Positions 21,602 through 43,946 of a stretch of DNA of 64,000 bases are shown here, piece by piece. The DNA comes from Bolinopsis microptera (lineage: Eukaryota > Ctenophora > Tentaculata > Lobata > Bolinopsidae), in contig NC_087074.1 of the NCBI RefSeq assembly GCF_026151205.1, positions 16,441,962 through 16,505,961 of the forward strand. The letters are read 5' to 3'. The notes beneath the pieces are model-generated. The model was not told the origin of the DNA and ran no database searches. It saw only the letters and a list, made by a program, of their open reading frames with translations. The translations under genes and the position numbers were made by a program. Position 1 is the first letter of the stretch, and every line of letters begins with the position of its first letter.

Positions 21602-22368
21602 CAGGGTGGGCCAAAAGTCAGTGTGCAAACGTTGGGTCTTATACCTCCGCCGTGTTTTATATTTGAGAGCTGTTGCTTTGCAGATGGCATACTGTACTTA
21701 CTGGTTCGAGGATTCCGTCGTCAAAATTTGAAAATTCGAATAATTTAGACCACGCCCATTCAATATTAAAACACCTATATTGTTTTCTCTGAACATGCTG
21801 AACGCCTAATTTTTTTAGAGACGGTAGATTATCAAATGTTGCATATGATCTGAAAACATGAGGCAAAACGAATTAGAAATGACGAAGTTATCAAGCATTT
21901 TGTGTATCTTGTTAACAAAATTGACTGGGTGATTATGTGACACCGTGACACGACACCTTAATTGGGCACCCTTAACAATTCCCATAATGTTTAACGGGGT
22001 AGTTAACGGGGTCACCTTATCACGTGATTAGGTAAACCAATCACCTGATCACACGTAATGAATAAACTCGTTATGCTTCAAATCTCGGTCATCTGAGAAG
22101 CTACAGTTCTAATTCTTTCAGGACAAACGTAATTCGAATGGCCAAACACAATTCAATAACATTTAGCTTGATCCGACTATCCAAACTATCAAATAAATGT
22201 GAAAATGAACATCCATTTGAAAAAAATGAACGCAAATATTTTTCGAGTTGACAAATTCCTCGAACCAGTGGTGGTACTAAGTCATACCAGAAGGAAGTAT
22301 TTCAATTGGGCACTCAGTGACTGAGCTATTAAGGCCAACGTTTGCACACTGACTTTTGGCCCACCCTG
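21602..22368. mobile_element. Tc1/mariner-type non-autonomous transposon, TA target
   Basis: Perfect 34-bp terminal inverted repeats (21602-21635 and 22335-22368) beginning CAGGGTGGGCCAAAAGT, flanked by TA at 21600-21601 and 22369-22370. The uninterrupted sister block at 21348-21515 reads aaagtatataagcc where this copy reads aaagTA-element-TAtataagcc, which proves the insertion and its TA duplication. At 767 bp with no transposase-like frame, it is an internally deleted derivative. Confidence 0.93.
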
Positions 22369-22605
22369 TATATAAGCCAAAGGTCCTATAATATAAACTA
22401 AAGGCGTAATATGTAAAACTGGAAATATATAGCCTGACAATACCCATATGTTTGAGGACAAACATATGGAATTTTTCGAAAGGAGCCCCATAATGTCGTC
22501 CCCGATCATTTCAAATATATTACAAATTTGAGTGTTTTTGAGAAATTAGTGTCCTAGCAATGATAGTATTGGTACGAATATGACAAATTAAATTATTCTT
22601 TCAGT

Positions 22606-22812
22606 CCGAGATCGAGATAGAGAAGTTGCCCTCTCAGAACTGAAGCAGTCGTTTGACACGCTATCAGGTGACTTGCCTGAGGACTGATGAGGAGTTAGTA
22701 GACCTGCGAGTCCTATCAGAACTCAGAAGAGGACTTGGACTTCGTTGGTTCAGAAAAGTCTGCCAGTAACAGTGATAAACCAGACTATAGTTCACGAGAA
22801 TGTCCACAGGTA
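22606..22812 (+). other. Exon-like fragment
   Basis: After a pyrimidine-rich acceptor (ttctttcag) the sequence encodes an acidic, Ser-rich stretch in two different frames (first 'SELKQSFDTL', later 'EEDLDFVGSEKS') and ends at a donor-like cacag|gtataagc. It may be a decayed exon of an unknown gene. No flanking exons were found. Confidence 0.25.
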
Positions 22813-23767
22813 TAAGCACAACCTCCTTTGCACTCACCAAAACGCTAGTTCAGGTGAGTTTTTGAAGGCAAGGCTCAGTAAGCTCATATAACAATTGTTG
22901 GCAGAGATAAAGGGTTCTGTTTAGGGTTGTTACTATGGAGTGCAGTCTTATTGTGACAGAAAATCTATGCTATAATATGCTTAAATTTATGTTGTGTAAC
23001 ATTGCCATACAGCAGGTTGGAAATTTCAATATTAGTAGATCAGGCATCAATATTCAATATTGTTTCAAAGATAAAGTGCCGTATTAAAAGCTCTTAATTA
23101 GGGACTCTTTAAATAGTTTAAACGATTTGAAGATAAACCTATAATTTAAAAAAGTACAGTTTAAAAAATGGAATTTACTGTGATTGCTGGAAAGTGTCTG
23201 ATGAGTAGAATTGAAGGAGATAACTATTTGCAGAATAAGAGTAAGCATTATGGTTTTATTTAGCAAAGAAGAAGTTTACTAACTTGAACGTTTGGTTTAG
23301 TTTATTGAATTTATTTATGAAAATTTACAATTTAAATTATTACGGTAAGATTTTTTAATTAATATTTGTGATGATATAATTATGTATCATTATTTGATTT
23401 GATTTGTAACTCGAGGATATAGAATACAACTTGAAAGTAGATATATTATTACCTGTTAAAGCATTATATTGCTTGCTCGACGGGGATAACATATTGACAC
23501 CGAAAATAATTGCTTTATAGCTTATGATTTTTATTATATAATTTGATTATAAATAAGAGAGCGAATTTGAATTTGTTTGTGTTCCTCTGGTTCATGTTTA
23601 TGGTGGGGTGCAGTATCTGTTACGTTCAGTCACAGGTAAATAGTAAACCACTAGTCAGATTAACTAGAGCTCTTATATCAATGCATCAGCTAATACTATT
23701 ATTATACTACATATATATATATGAATAATAATCCCACAAACCTTATGATATCCCCGTTATTTGATGT
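22813..23767. other. Intergenic, AT-rich
   Basis: No gene recognised. One retroposon-like tail (TTGAT units) lies at 23383-23405, and short ATAT runs near 23710. Confidence 0.35.
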
Positions 23768-23880
23768 GCCTAAAAACTTGTTTCACTAAAAACTTGTTTT
23801 ACTAAAAACTTGTTTCACTAAAAACTTGTTTCACTAAAAACTTGTTTCACTAAAAACTTGTTTCGCTAAAAACTTGTTTC
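23768..23880. repeat. 16-bp minisatellite
   Basis: About seven head-to-tail copies of ctaaaaacttgtttca with single-base variants. It ends directly at the hAT-type MITE. Confidence 0.85.
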
Positions 23881-23888
23881 GCTGTAGT

Positions 23889-24170
23889 CAGTGGCGTAAC
23901 ATTGCCTGTTGGCGCCCCCCTGCCGAAAAATCGCCCCCCTATTCATGGCGCCCCCTCCCCTTTTGGTGCCCCTCCCTAAAATTGAACAAACTAGGTGATT
24001 TTAGAGGATACGCCGGTGAAATCTCTAAAAAAGTGCCTATCTAGAGCAAAACGCGCAGTTCTGCTAGTACTTTAGTTAAGTTTTCGAAATTGTCCCACAT
24101 TCAAACGACGATTTGGCGCCCCCCTAAGACGGCGCCCCCCTGCACAGCGGGGCCATTCGTTACGCCACTG
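23889..24170. mobile_element. hAT-type MITE, copy 2, with 8-bp target duplication
   Basis: The element starts CAGTGGCGTAAC and ends GTTACGCCACTG, with identical 8-bp flanks (gctgtagt at 23881-23888 and 24171-24178). An 8-bp duplication with CAG...CTG ends is characteristic of the hAT superfamily. It is 282 bp, non-coding, and inverted relative to the copy at 2120. It sits 210 bp upstream of the RAD51 start codon. Confidence 0.9.
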
Positions 24171-24380
24171 GCTGTAGTGTACTGACTGTAAACTATACTA
24201 TGCGTTTGAATTGACTACTTAGTTTGTTTATAGTGTGACAATTATTATGATACACTTTGGTCCCCAATCCCCATCTATGTACAAAGCCTTTTATCAAGGC
24301 GTGTATATTGTGGTGCATGATGAATCAAGAGTTTTATTGATAAGATGAAGCAAAACCTCTAAATAATATTATCCACCAGA

Positions 24381-27157
<2,777 letters not shown>

Positions 27158-27551
27158 GGCAGATATAAAATATTATGTTAAATTCTGTTTTTAATAAGTT
27201 TGATTTTGGATTAAAAGAGAGACCATTTATATGACCATTATGGATTCCGTACAGACGATCAAAATCTGAGACCCTACCATGTATGGATTGAACGATGGTG
27301 CATCTTTTGTATATAATTATAGGCTGACATGAGTTTTACAAATTGGAATACAATAAACAATTGCTTTGTTTTTCATTACATACAGAGGTCGCACAGGATA
27401 ACAGAGTTTCAAGATTAATATTTTCTACATTGTTGAGTTGACTTTTACGGCGGAAAAACTTTGTCTGACAACTGAATGAGTAATTATTGGTAATTACTGT
27501 AATTACCCAATTACTACATAATTACCCAAATACTGCCTATGTTATTTATAT
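27158..27551. other. RAD51 3' flank
   Basis: AT-rich 3' region. AATAAA-type signals occur near 27350 (caataaac), so the RAD51 transcript probably ends near there. Confidence 0.4.
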
Positions 27552-27554
27552 TTA

Positions 27555-28004
27555 GGGGTCGTTCACACATTGCGTTATCAGTGGAGGGGGTTCTCAAATG
27601 ATTACGGTTGATAACGAGGGGGGGGGGGGGGTTTGGCTGTTGATTACGTAATCAACATTTTCTTTTTTACCCTCTAGAATTTGACAATATTTTAATTAAA
27701 ATGTCACTCAATTTCACTCTGATAGTGATAAAATTTAGGAATGGATCAGCTGCTAAAGTAGTTTGGAAGGTGCTTGGCCGGATATCATGGCATTGATTTC
27801 GGCTCATAATGATCAGGGTAGCATGAAACGTAGAGAAAAGTGTTTTCCAGGGGAAAAAGTCAAAAAGTGGGGGGGGGGGGGGGGTCAGGCCATGATTACG
27901 TAATTTTGCTGTCAGGAGGGGTGGGGGGTGGGTCTTGATTACGGTTGATAACGGAGGGGGTAAAAATTGCTAAAATATTGATTACGTAATATGTGAACGA
28001 CCCC
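27555..28004. mobile_element. Harbinger-like MITE family, long copy
   Basis: Terminal inverted repeats GGGGTCGTTCACA...TGTGAACGACCCC with the subterminal phrase ATTACGTAAT. Flanks are TTA/TGA. Shorter relatives are at 54171-54326 (flanked by TAA on both sides) and 55452-55559. A three-base TWA target suggests PIF/Harbinger. The interior has G runs and no coding capacity. Confidence 0.75.
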
Positions 28005-28169
28005 TGATTTCCATTATCTTTGAATAATAAACAAACCAATTGTAAATGTTTCAAGATTGACATATCTTAGATGCCTTACTTTTAATTTTAGGTCAGGAAT
28101 GAGAAGATTAACGTTAAAACAGGACAAGGGAGCTGTTAGGTGTGAGGAGGCATTACCTGATTAGGGGCC

Positions 28170-28392
28170 ATTGCATTATGACGTCCGGCGTATAGGGAGG
28201 GAGGGGAGGGGTCCATCTACCCAGGACGTCCGGCGTATAGGGAGGGAGGGGAGGAGGCCATCTACTCAGGACGTCCGGCGTATAGGGAGGGAGGGGAGGA
28301 GGCCATCTACCCAGGGCGTCCGGCGTATAGGGAGGGAGGGGAGGAGGCCATCTACTCAGGACGTCCGGTGTATAGGGAGGGAGGGAAGGGGC
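28170..28392. repeat. ~45-bp minisatellite
   Basis: Five copies of a unit containing gacgtccggcgtatagggag followed by a purine-rich ggagggga stretch. The open frames on both strands across it simply follow the repeat (unit divisible by 3) and are not taken as genes. Confidence 0.85.
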
Positions 28393-29070
28393 GGTTTTGG
28401 AAATTCGGACAAACCCAGGCAAGAGGAGGGGGCGCCAGCAATGACAGACACCACGGTTGGCGTCCTAAGTCCTTATACAATTTGCCCTTACACAATTTGT
28501 CGAAAACTGGTCTCAAAAAAGGTAGTTCTCATAAGAGGGCGCTCCAAAAATTAGCAGTAATTGACAGTTAAGGAACTGTGGTGACAAAGAATAGAGCGAT
28601 TTGTTTGAAAAAGTTAACAACCCAACTATGAAATGAAAATGTTTTCTATATATTAAAACCAAAACACAACGTAATAGTCTACATTCTGAAAATTCTGACA
28701 ACAGAAAGTACACTAAAAAATCGTGATAATATTTGAAATTGATTTGGATTGAAAATACACAACAACAGGGAAATGGTTTACTCCGTAATCCAAGAATCCT
28801 CTAAATTAATATAATAATACAATTGACAATACAAAATTTTAGTAAATCCATAAAAAGTTCTCATTTTAGTGATCACAGATCACATCGACGGCATGATATT
28901 CTTATGCATAATATGACAATATCACAACACAGCTAATTAATATACTCATAAAATGTCTGGTATTTTATCGTTATATGTATGATCCAGATTTGTACAGGAA
29001 TGGTTCTGGCCTGGTCTCGTTAAAGTTGTCTCATTTCTAAACTGGTGCATGGAGGCTGGCTACTGAAGGT
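28393..29070. other. Intergenic, old 3' end of the downstream hnRNP gene
   Basis: No gene. The last bases (about 29021-29061), read on the - strand, would continue the hnRNP-like reading frame for 14 codons to a TAA if the MITE at 29071-29438 were absent. Confidence 0.45.
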
Positions 29071-29426
29071 CGCTCCTACTAAATCGCTCGCCCAAATTTT
29101 AAGAAATTTCTTGTGAAAAGGCCCTTTGGGCATGAAAGTGATCTAAATCGGTGTATTTATGGACGCTGATTCCGAATCACCCCCATGACGTAAGGTTAAA
29201 ATGCTTCCCTGGAGAAATATCGGCAAAAAACCGTTTTGGTCACGTGACAGGCTAGTAAAACACGAATTCGATTGTTTAGGACTCGGGTTAGGGTTAGGGT
29301 TGTGGTAAGGGTTATGGTTAGCTTCGGGGTTATGGTTAGGGTTGGGATTAGGGTTTATGTAAAACCGTTTTGTACGGCTGCAAAACCATAAAAACCGAAG
29401 TCACGTTAAATTTTTGGGCGAGCGAA

Positions 29427-29438
<12 letters not shown>
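29071..29438. mobile_element. MITE with 9-bp target duplication and telomere-like core
   Basis: Inverted ends of about 30 bp (CTACTAAATCGCTCGCCC and GGGCGAGCGAATTAGTAAG) and identical 9-bp flanks (actgaaggt at 29062-29070 and 29439-29447). A 9-bp duplication points to Mutator-, Merlin- or Rehavkus-like superfamilies. The interior contains runs of GGGTTA/TTAGGG (29283-29355). A related core lies inverted at 56080-56400. The right end overlaps the last codons of the hnRNP-like gene. Confidence 0.85.
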
Positions 29439-37456
<8,018 letters not shown>

Positions 37457-38741
37457 GTCACTCCGTCTTGACTGACTTCTGCGTAGTTACTGTCAGATCT
37501 TACAAAAACATCTTACGAGAAAGTTTGGGAACTGTCAGATCTTACGAAAATATCTAATTTTTGGAGATTTTTGGAAGATTCAAAAATCAATTTTGGTCCG
37601 TGAATTTAGAACGAAAACTCAGTAGTAAACTTAATATCAAACAAGATCAATTAAAAAATATACAGAAAATCAAAAACTAAATGGCATTGTCAACGCATCA
37701 CAATCTTGTATCAAAACAACAAATATAAAGAATCAAACTGCAAAAATCAGAATATTGCCAGCCCAGAATCAAATTAGCGCACAAAATACATAAAACACAG
37801 TGGACCACTGAATCAGTTCCGAGATGACAGACAAACTTCAGTACAACACAATCTTACTATGAGGCCAGCTTTTTACATATGCTCCTTTATAAAATAAGCT
37901 TTTACCATATTTTTATTAGTCAATAAATCATGTCCTTAGCATTGAATCTAGCTTTACAAGAAAATTCCTTAATCAATTTTTAAAAGTTTTTAATTAAAGC
38001 TCCTCGACCTATTTTCAATTAATTAGAATCACAGCCTAAAAACCATCCAAATTATCATAAGAATCGAGTTTATAAACTTTTCAAAAGCTATGTCATATAC
38101 CTATGCCTCGTAAACGGTAAAATAATAATTGGCGACTAATGAACAAACTTATGTCGACAGCATTAAATCTGAAATTGCAGCATTGTTGAATTATCTATTC
38201 ACATACACAAACCACTAAATTCATTTTCATTGTATCTATTGAATTTAACAGAAACACCGAAAATCGGACCAAACTAAAGCTGGTCCGCAATTAGAGGTTT
38301 CATTATTATCTCAGATTACATTATTCACTTGATTCGAATTTGTCGACAAAATAATGTGATCAATGGCATTACCATCACAAGCACGTTATCAATTGCAAGT
38401 TTTCGTTCAATTGACTTTAAGAACTTAGATTTAAAGAAAATACAGAGGGAAAACAGTTGTAAGTAAACAACAGGAATGCTCTAATTTATATGTAATGGAA
38501 TCAAGGCAGCCTTATAGCTTTATAGTTCATTGAATCATGTTATGAACATAAAACAATGTAACTATTGAATGGACGTGGAAAAGGTATAAAAACTTATTGT
38601 TATGAACCTCTGACTCAATTTCATTGGTCACAGACCAGCCAACTAAAATAAGGAGAAAACCCTTCTCGAAACAACGTCACACCAAGCAAAAATTAAATAA
38701 AACTGCTAAAATCAAATCAAAGAACTTAAAATCGTGGAGTC
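37457..38741. other. Space between SIN1 3' end and hnRNP-like gene 5' end
   Basis: 1.28 kb of AT-rich DNA without recognised genes. It should contain the hnRNP-like promoter (right side of the gene as drawn on +) and the SIN1 terminator. Short repeated phrases (actgtcagatcttac at 37490 and 37532) are the only structure seen. Confidence 0.4.
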
Positions 38742-40945
38742 TCATCGAGGCGTACCAAACGGCGCCGACAAGAACGAACTTAACTTACTAGCACTACTGC
38801 TAGACTGTGTGTTATACTTCCTGTACAAGAAATAGTTCTGTCTTATTTTGCTTTGCAGCTGATTTATGATGAAAGTTATCTTGCGGTGAATGTGGTCACC
38901 CTTTGAGGGGGCTTCGAAAATGTAATCTTTCGGGTCTTGATTATCGTTCAGGTAAATTAGTTTAAGTTTCAATCGGTCACCGCTGAATCTGTCAACCAAA
39001 ATCTCAGAAGAGATCAAATTTTTGCAAGGAATGCTCTCTGCTTTCAGCTTAAAAGGCGGCAGAGGTGATTTTGTAAGCGGGTCAATCTCGATCTTATCCC
39101 CTGAAATACCCAACTGAACATCAATTTTCTTTTTAATAACCCTTGCCTCGATCTGAACCACAAACACCTCGTAGTTAAGGGACTCAAAGCGACTGTACCC
39201 CATCACCGTGTCAGCCTCCATCTCTACCTGACTAGTTCTCTTGGAATGAGTCCTCACCAGCCTGAATTCTAACGTGTTCATGTCCTCCAGGAAACCCTCT
39301 AATTTCACAGAATCCCCCGGAGAGGTAAGTTTTTCTAGAACATATTTCCCGCTCATTCGAGCTAAGTTTTTCTCGTCTCGTTGGCTGCTCTGCTCGTTAT
39401 ACACCCCTGAAGTTGCCCTGAACTGAGTTCTTTTCTTCACAGCACGTGTAAAAATATCCTTCATTTTCACTTTCGTGTTCCGGAAATGGAAGGTGGTGTG
39501 AGTCTTATCATCGAAATGTATCTTCACAATGATCTTCTCGTCCTTATCCTCCTTATAAAGGGCCAACTCAAGCGCTCCATACCCAAAATGATAAGAGTAA
39601 TACTTCTTTATAAGGTCACGTGATGCTAACGGTTGGAACATCAGAATATCGTCATCGTCATCATCATCTGTCTGAAGATGCCTCAAACAGTAATCATCAA
39701 CAGTGCCCCCCAACTGAGGTTGCCTCCCCTCGGTACAATACTGAAAGAGGATCAGACCTATAGCTTCATCTACTGTGGCCGCTGATATCACATTCATATC
39801 AATAGTGTCCTCAGGGTTCTTAGCCATGGTTAGAGTCACTCTCAGTTTAATTGTGTGTGAAGATTTTTGAGCGTCGAACTTAACGTACTTTACAAACGGA
39901 TTTTTAACGTTTTTAGTTTTAGCCATGAGAAGAGAAAAGGAAGAAGAGCGCCCCTTGGTGGAAGGTGCACTGTTGAAGGGTACGGGTTTGAAGACCGTAT
40001 CCGCGTCAATATTCTTGCTAACTTTACTGGTGTCTAGAGAAACTACCTGCGTCTGACTCACGTTGGAAGTGTTGCGAGCCACTGCCCTCTGAAATAGTAG
40101 GAAAGAACATTAACTAGATTGCTTAAATAGAGAAGTTAATTGTTTCCCCGTATTTCATGCATACATACTGATCATATTAACAAAGTTTCCAGAACATAAT
40201 GAAGCGTGATGTAGCTTACGTGTTTCTGTGTGCGCACGTCTTCATTAGCTACGAACATATCGTAACTGCCAAACGGCTGCGGGTTCTGAAACCTTTCAGA
40301 GGACCGTATTGAGCTGAGTCTCCTCGTCCATTTCCGGTTAGAGAGTGTGTCCTCTGTCTGTGTGTCCAACACCTGTCAAGGATGTTATTTAGTGTGTAAC
40401 CGTGTTATTATGTTATTACATCGTACCTGAGTCTTGGGAGAGATTCCAGTGGAATTATACTACTACTGCTAGTACTACTATTTGATAAAAGGTACAAGGC
40501 AGCGCATAGCACATAGTCCGACACCGTGCCTCATGCACATATTGTGCTAGGGTGCCAACTTGGCACTGTGCCAAGTGCTTTAAAAATATTAGAGTGTCAA
40601 ACTGTAGTTAATTGCACATTCGGAACATGAAGACTTGTAGACAGTTGCATTTTTCAAACATGTTGGTGAAAATTCCTTTTCCATCCATCAACAAACGCCA
40701 GTCGACGCACTAAAAACCTCTAGGTAATTTTGTATGGCTTTTCATGGCTAGAAGTGCGATGTACCCATACTATTCTGTATTCTTATATTTATATTTGCAC
40801 TCTTTTACACAAAATCCAGATAAGATAAACATTTAAGTAAGTGCGTTGTCATAGTTACCATTTCAGAAACAAGACTCGTATCATTCGTTACAAATACATT
40901 CTTTATATGTCTTTGAAGGAGATCAAAATCATCGAGTAGTGCCAT
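38742..40945 (-). CDS. MAPKAP1: TORC2 subunit SIN1 (MAPKAP1)
   Basis: Three exons on the - strand: 40945-40859 (29 codons), 40372-40220 (51 codons), 40088-38742. Total 528 aa, close to human SIN1 (522). Exon 1 starts like SIN1 ('MALLDDFDLLQRHI', 'SEM'). Exon 3 carries the CRIM domain ('NPFVKYVKFD', 'EAIGLILFQYCTEGRQPQL', 'YCLR') with an extended Asp run, a Ras-binding-like region ('NTKVKMKDIFTRAVKKR') and the hallmark 'DVQLGISGDKIEIDP' that opens the C-terminal PH domain, which ends near 'KITFIINQL'. SIN1 is the TORC2 scaffold subunit: CRIM recruits substrates such as AKT, and the PH domain binds membrane lipids. The short N-terminal exon was found by similarity and has a clean donor (ATG|GTAACT). 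Confidence 0.95.
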
Positions 40946-41824
40946 TCCTGTAATGTACTGTAATTAGAGACAATTGTAAGTAAAATTACTGTTAATAAGT
41001 CTTGTGATGTAATTAAATGTTTAAGTTCTCCTAGTCCTAGCAAATTTAAGGTTCCGTAGTCTATACGACCGAACAGATGACACTTATACAGTGTATAAGT
41101 GTATAAGTGTATAATATACACGTTTAAGATATTATATGGAACCAAGTTAACTTAAACAGGTGCCAGTAGTTCTAAGTCTTGTGTAATACGGAGGTTTTAA
41201 AAATAAAACATTTGCAATTTAAAATGGAAACCCTCAATGAATATTACAATATATTTAATGAAATACAATTCAATTATCAATGTGAACCCCAACAAATACA
41301 TGATGCATAAAAATCCCATAAACTATGAACATAATAAAAACGAAATACATAATACAAGTTACGAATAAATTCTGAAATTAATGCAAACAAAACATGAGAA
41401 CTAAACATGATCACACACATTTGATTAAGATTAAAGCATTATGAATTACCACTGAATTAAACTCAAATAAGGTATTATTACAAATCCTGAACAAATAAAA
41501 ATCCGACCTGCGTAAGTGACCTAGACGAATGTTGAACAATCCTAAACTCTCAGTTGCCGATTTAATCTGATATTTAAGTAGTATTATATCCTATCAAATT
41601 ATAGCGAGCACTCTTGTCAAAGTGAACCATTGCTACTTCCCGAGCGTTTATAATATCATGTCTCATAATCAAGTTATAATCCATATAGTCATAATATAGC
41701 CATAATTATGTAATCAAGTTATAATTAAACCAATCGTTTATAATCGTTTATAATACCCTATCTTGTACAATATTCTATTATCAAGTTACAAGTCAAAATG
41801 CAACAATTTACAATATATCTTTAA
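40946..41824. other. SIN1 upstream region
   Basis: AT-rich sequence without a recognised gene; expected to hold the SIN1 promoter. A short gtataagt repeat is near 41094-41115. Confidence 0.35.
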
Positions 41825-42830
41825 GTACATGATCAAGTTACAATATAATATCTTCTAACCAAGTTACAATATAATATCTTCTAACCAAGTTACAATATAA
41901 TATCTTATAACCAAGTTACAATATAATATCTTATAACCATGTTACAATATAATATCTTCTAACCAAGTTACAATATAATATCTTATAACCAAGTTACAAT
42001 ATAATATCTTATAACCAAGTTACAATATAATATCTTATAACCAAGTTACATATAATATCTTATAACCAAGTTACAATATAATATCTTATAACCAAGTTAC
42101 AATATAATATCTTATAACCAAGTTACGATATAATATCTTATAATGATTCTTCGGAATTTCGCTGGATTGTACAACTTTCGTCTTGGTAGATTCCAAACAC
42201 AAGGAAATTTTTCCTTTGGTTGGTAATATACTCAATGATGGAAGTATAGTGTATTGGCTATGCCCCGCTTACTAGTTTAGCTCTTTCTAGTCCCCTGCTA
42301 CACGGCATGTAAACAGGGATTGGCTAGTTAGAGGCGGTCCGTGTAGGCCTTACACTGTGCTTTCAGCAATACTCATAACCAAGTTACATATAATATCTTA
42401 TAACCAAGTTACAATATATTATCTTATAACCAAGTTACAATATAATATCTTATAACCAAGTTACAATATAATATCTTATAACCAAGTTACAATATAATAT
42501 CTTATAACCAAGTTACAATATAATATCTTATAACCAAGTTACAATATAATATCTTATAACCAAGTTACAATATAATATCTTATAACCAAGTTACAATATA
42601 ATATCTTATAACCAAGTTACATATAATATCTTATAACCAAGTTAGAATATAATATCTTATAACCAAGTTACAATATAATATCTTATAACCAAGTTACAAT
42701 ATAATATCTTATAACCAAGTTACAATATAATATCTTATAACCAAGTTACAATATAATATCTTATAACCAAGTTACAATATAATATCTTATAACCAAGTTA
42801 CAATACAATATCTTATAACCAAGTCCTTGG
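41825..42830. repeat. 26-bp satellite array, left part
   Basis: Dozens of units of the type taaccaagttacaatataatatctta (26 bp, some 24). They run from 41825 to about 42140 and from about 42372 to 42828. They are split by a ~230-bp unrelated segment (42141-42371) and stop directly at a Penelope-like ORF. A right part resumes at 43823. Units are near-identical with no unique spacers, so it is a satellite. Confidence 0.95.
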
Positions 42831-42831
42831 C

Positions 42832-43614
42832 ATGGAAAGAGTGTTAGTCAGGAAGAGTACGGTCGAGCCTAATGAACAATCCCCGCTATCAGCCATACCA
42901 ATCAGAGTCATCTCCAGTTATGGAAGTGACAATGACTTGGTGAATGTTGTCCAGAAATACGAAGGTCACTTGAGACGAACTCGTAGTTTTAGTGAAAGTG
43001 AGAGTCAGCAAGCCACAAACTCCACCACAGCACCGAAAGGAAAAAATAAACTGTTTCAGTTTGTGAAGAAAACGGGATCTACGCTCAGATCTCGCCTCGT
43101 TACATCTAAACAGCTTGCCTTAGGTGCTAAACATGGTAAAACTGAACCCTGTCACAGAAGAAACTGCAAGTGTTGTAAAATGATCATGAGTAAGGACTCC
43201 ATCACATCAAATGGCAAAAAGATCAAATCAGCCCCTGGTTGTTGCAAGACCTATAACATCATCTACCTTGTACAGTGTTCGATTTGTAAGAAAAACTATG
43301 TGGGTAGGACTATTAATAGCTTGCATAAAAGGATGGACGCGGACGGACACAGGTCCAAATTTTATGAAATCGTTGATGGTAGAGCATTTGATATTACTAG
43401 TGATGAGTATAGCCTAGGAGTTCACTTGATTGACCACGGTTTAGGAGTACATACAGATTTTAATGAAACTTTTAGAACTTTTATTTTAGAGAATTGCAGT
43501 CCCAGTGCACTTGAAGTAAAAGAAAATAACTACATACATTTGCTTAATTCTCTTAGACCTTTTGGCCTTAATACTGTCAATCCCTTTGGATTACCTATAT
43601 TCCATAAACCTTAA
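42832..43614 (+). pseudogene. Penelope-like element fragment with GIY-YIG nuclease domain
   Basis: A 260-codon frame without RT blocks. A Ser/Thr-rich, basic N-part leads to a Cys cluster ('CHRRNCKCCKMI', 'CCKTYN') and a GIY-YIG core ('IIYLVQCSICKKNYVGRTINSL', 'HKRMDADGHRSKF', 'HLIDHG', a Glu in 'ALEVKENNYIHLL'). The Cys-rich linker plus GIY-YIG is the C-terminal arrangement of Penelope-like proteins. This copy differs strongly from the one at 31728. It sits inside the satellite, with repeat units directly before the first codons. A domesticated single-domain gene cannot be excluded because the frame is intact. Confidence 0.75.
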
Positions 43615-43700
43615 TATGATCTTTTTACCTTTTTCGGATTCTTAATTTTGTAAAGGCTTGAGTTTCACTAACCTTTTAACATTTTTTAGGTTCAATGTCA

Positions 43701-43735
43701 CTGGAGATGACTACAATCGAAATATATTTGGCAAG
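43701..43735 (+). ncRNA. Degenerate hammerhead-like motif after the Penelope-like fragment
   Basis: CTGGAGA, a U, a short stem (GA...TC), GAAA and ATTTGG occur in the same order as in the 31.4-kb element, about 90 bp past the ORF. The core A after CUG is G, so activity is unlikely. Call based on layout. Confidence 0.35.
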
Positions 43736-43822
43736 AATCTGAATGTTTTCGGTGTTGAAAGTTTAGTTTCTTAAATCCTGGAGTAGTCATTCGTGTCCCT
43801 GATATTTGGGTTAATTCCAACT

Positions 43823-43942
43823 CTCCAAGTTACAATATAATATCTTCTAACCAAGTTACAATATAATATCTTCTAACCAAGTTACAATATAATATCTTCT
43901 AACCAAGTTACAATATAATATCTTCTAACCAAGTTACAATAT
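43823..43942. repeat. 26-bp satellite array, right part
   Basis: Four to five units of the same satellite as 41825-42830, ending 5 bp before the stop codon of the Lifeguard gene on the opposite strand. Confidence 0.95.
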
Positions 43943-43946
43943 CCAA

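Noticed and set aside
21657-22015. Short - strand frames inside the mariner-type element as transposase remnants
   Set aside because: No D,D34D-type or helix-turn-helix signature could be read in any frame.
22676-22700. CTGATGA as a further hammerhead core
   Set aside because: No GAAA partner or stem II in the right place.
28153-28554. Pro-rich and Arg/Gly-rich frames on both strands
   Set aside because: Both follow the 45-bp minisatellite; no splice sites, no domain.
29283-29355. Chromosome end (telomere)
   Set aside because: Only a few degenerate TTAGGG-like units inside a MITE, with genes on both sides.
41825-42830. Regularly repeated units resembling a CRISPR array
   Set aside because: Units are contiguous, without unique spacers, in an animal-type genome; it is an AT-rich satellite.
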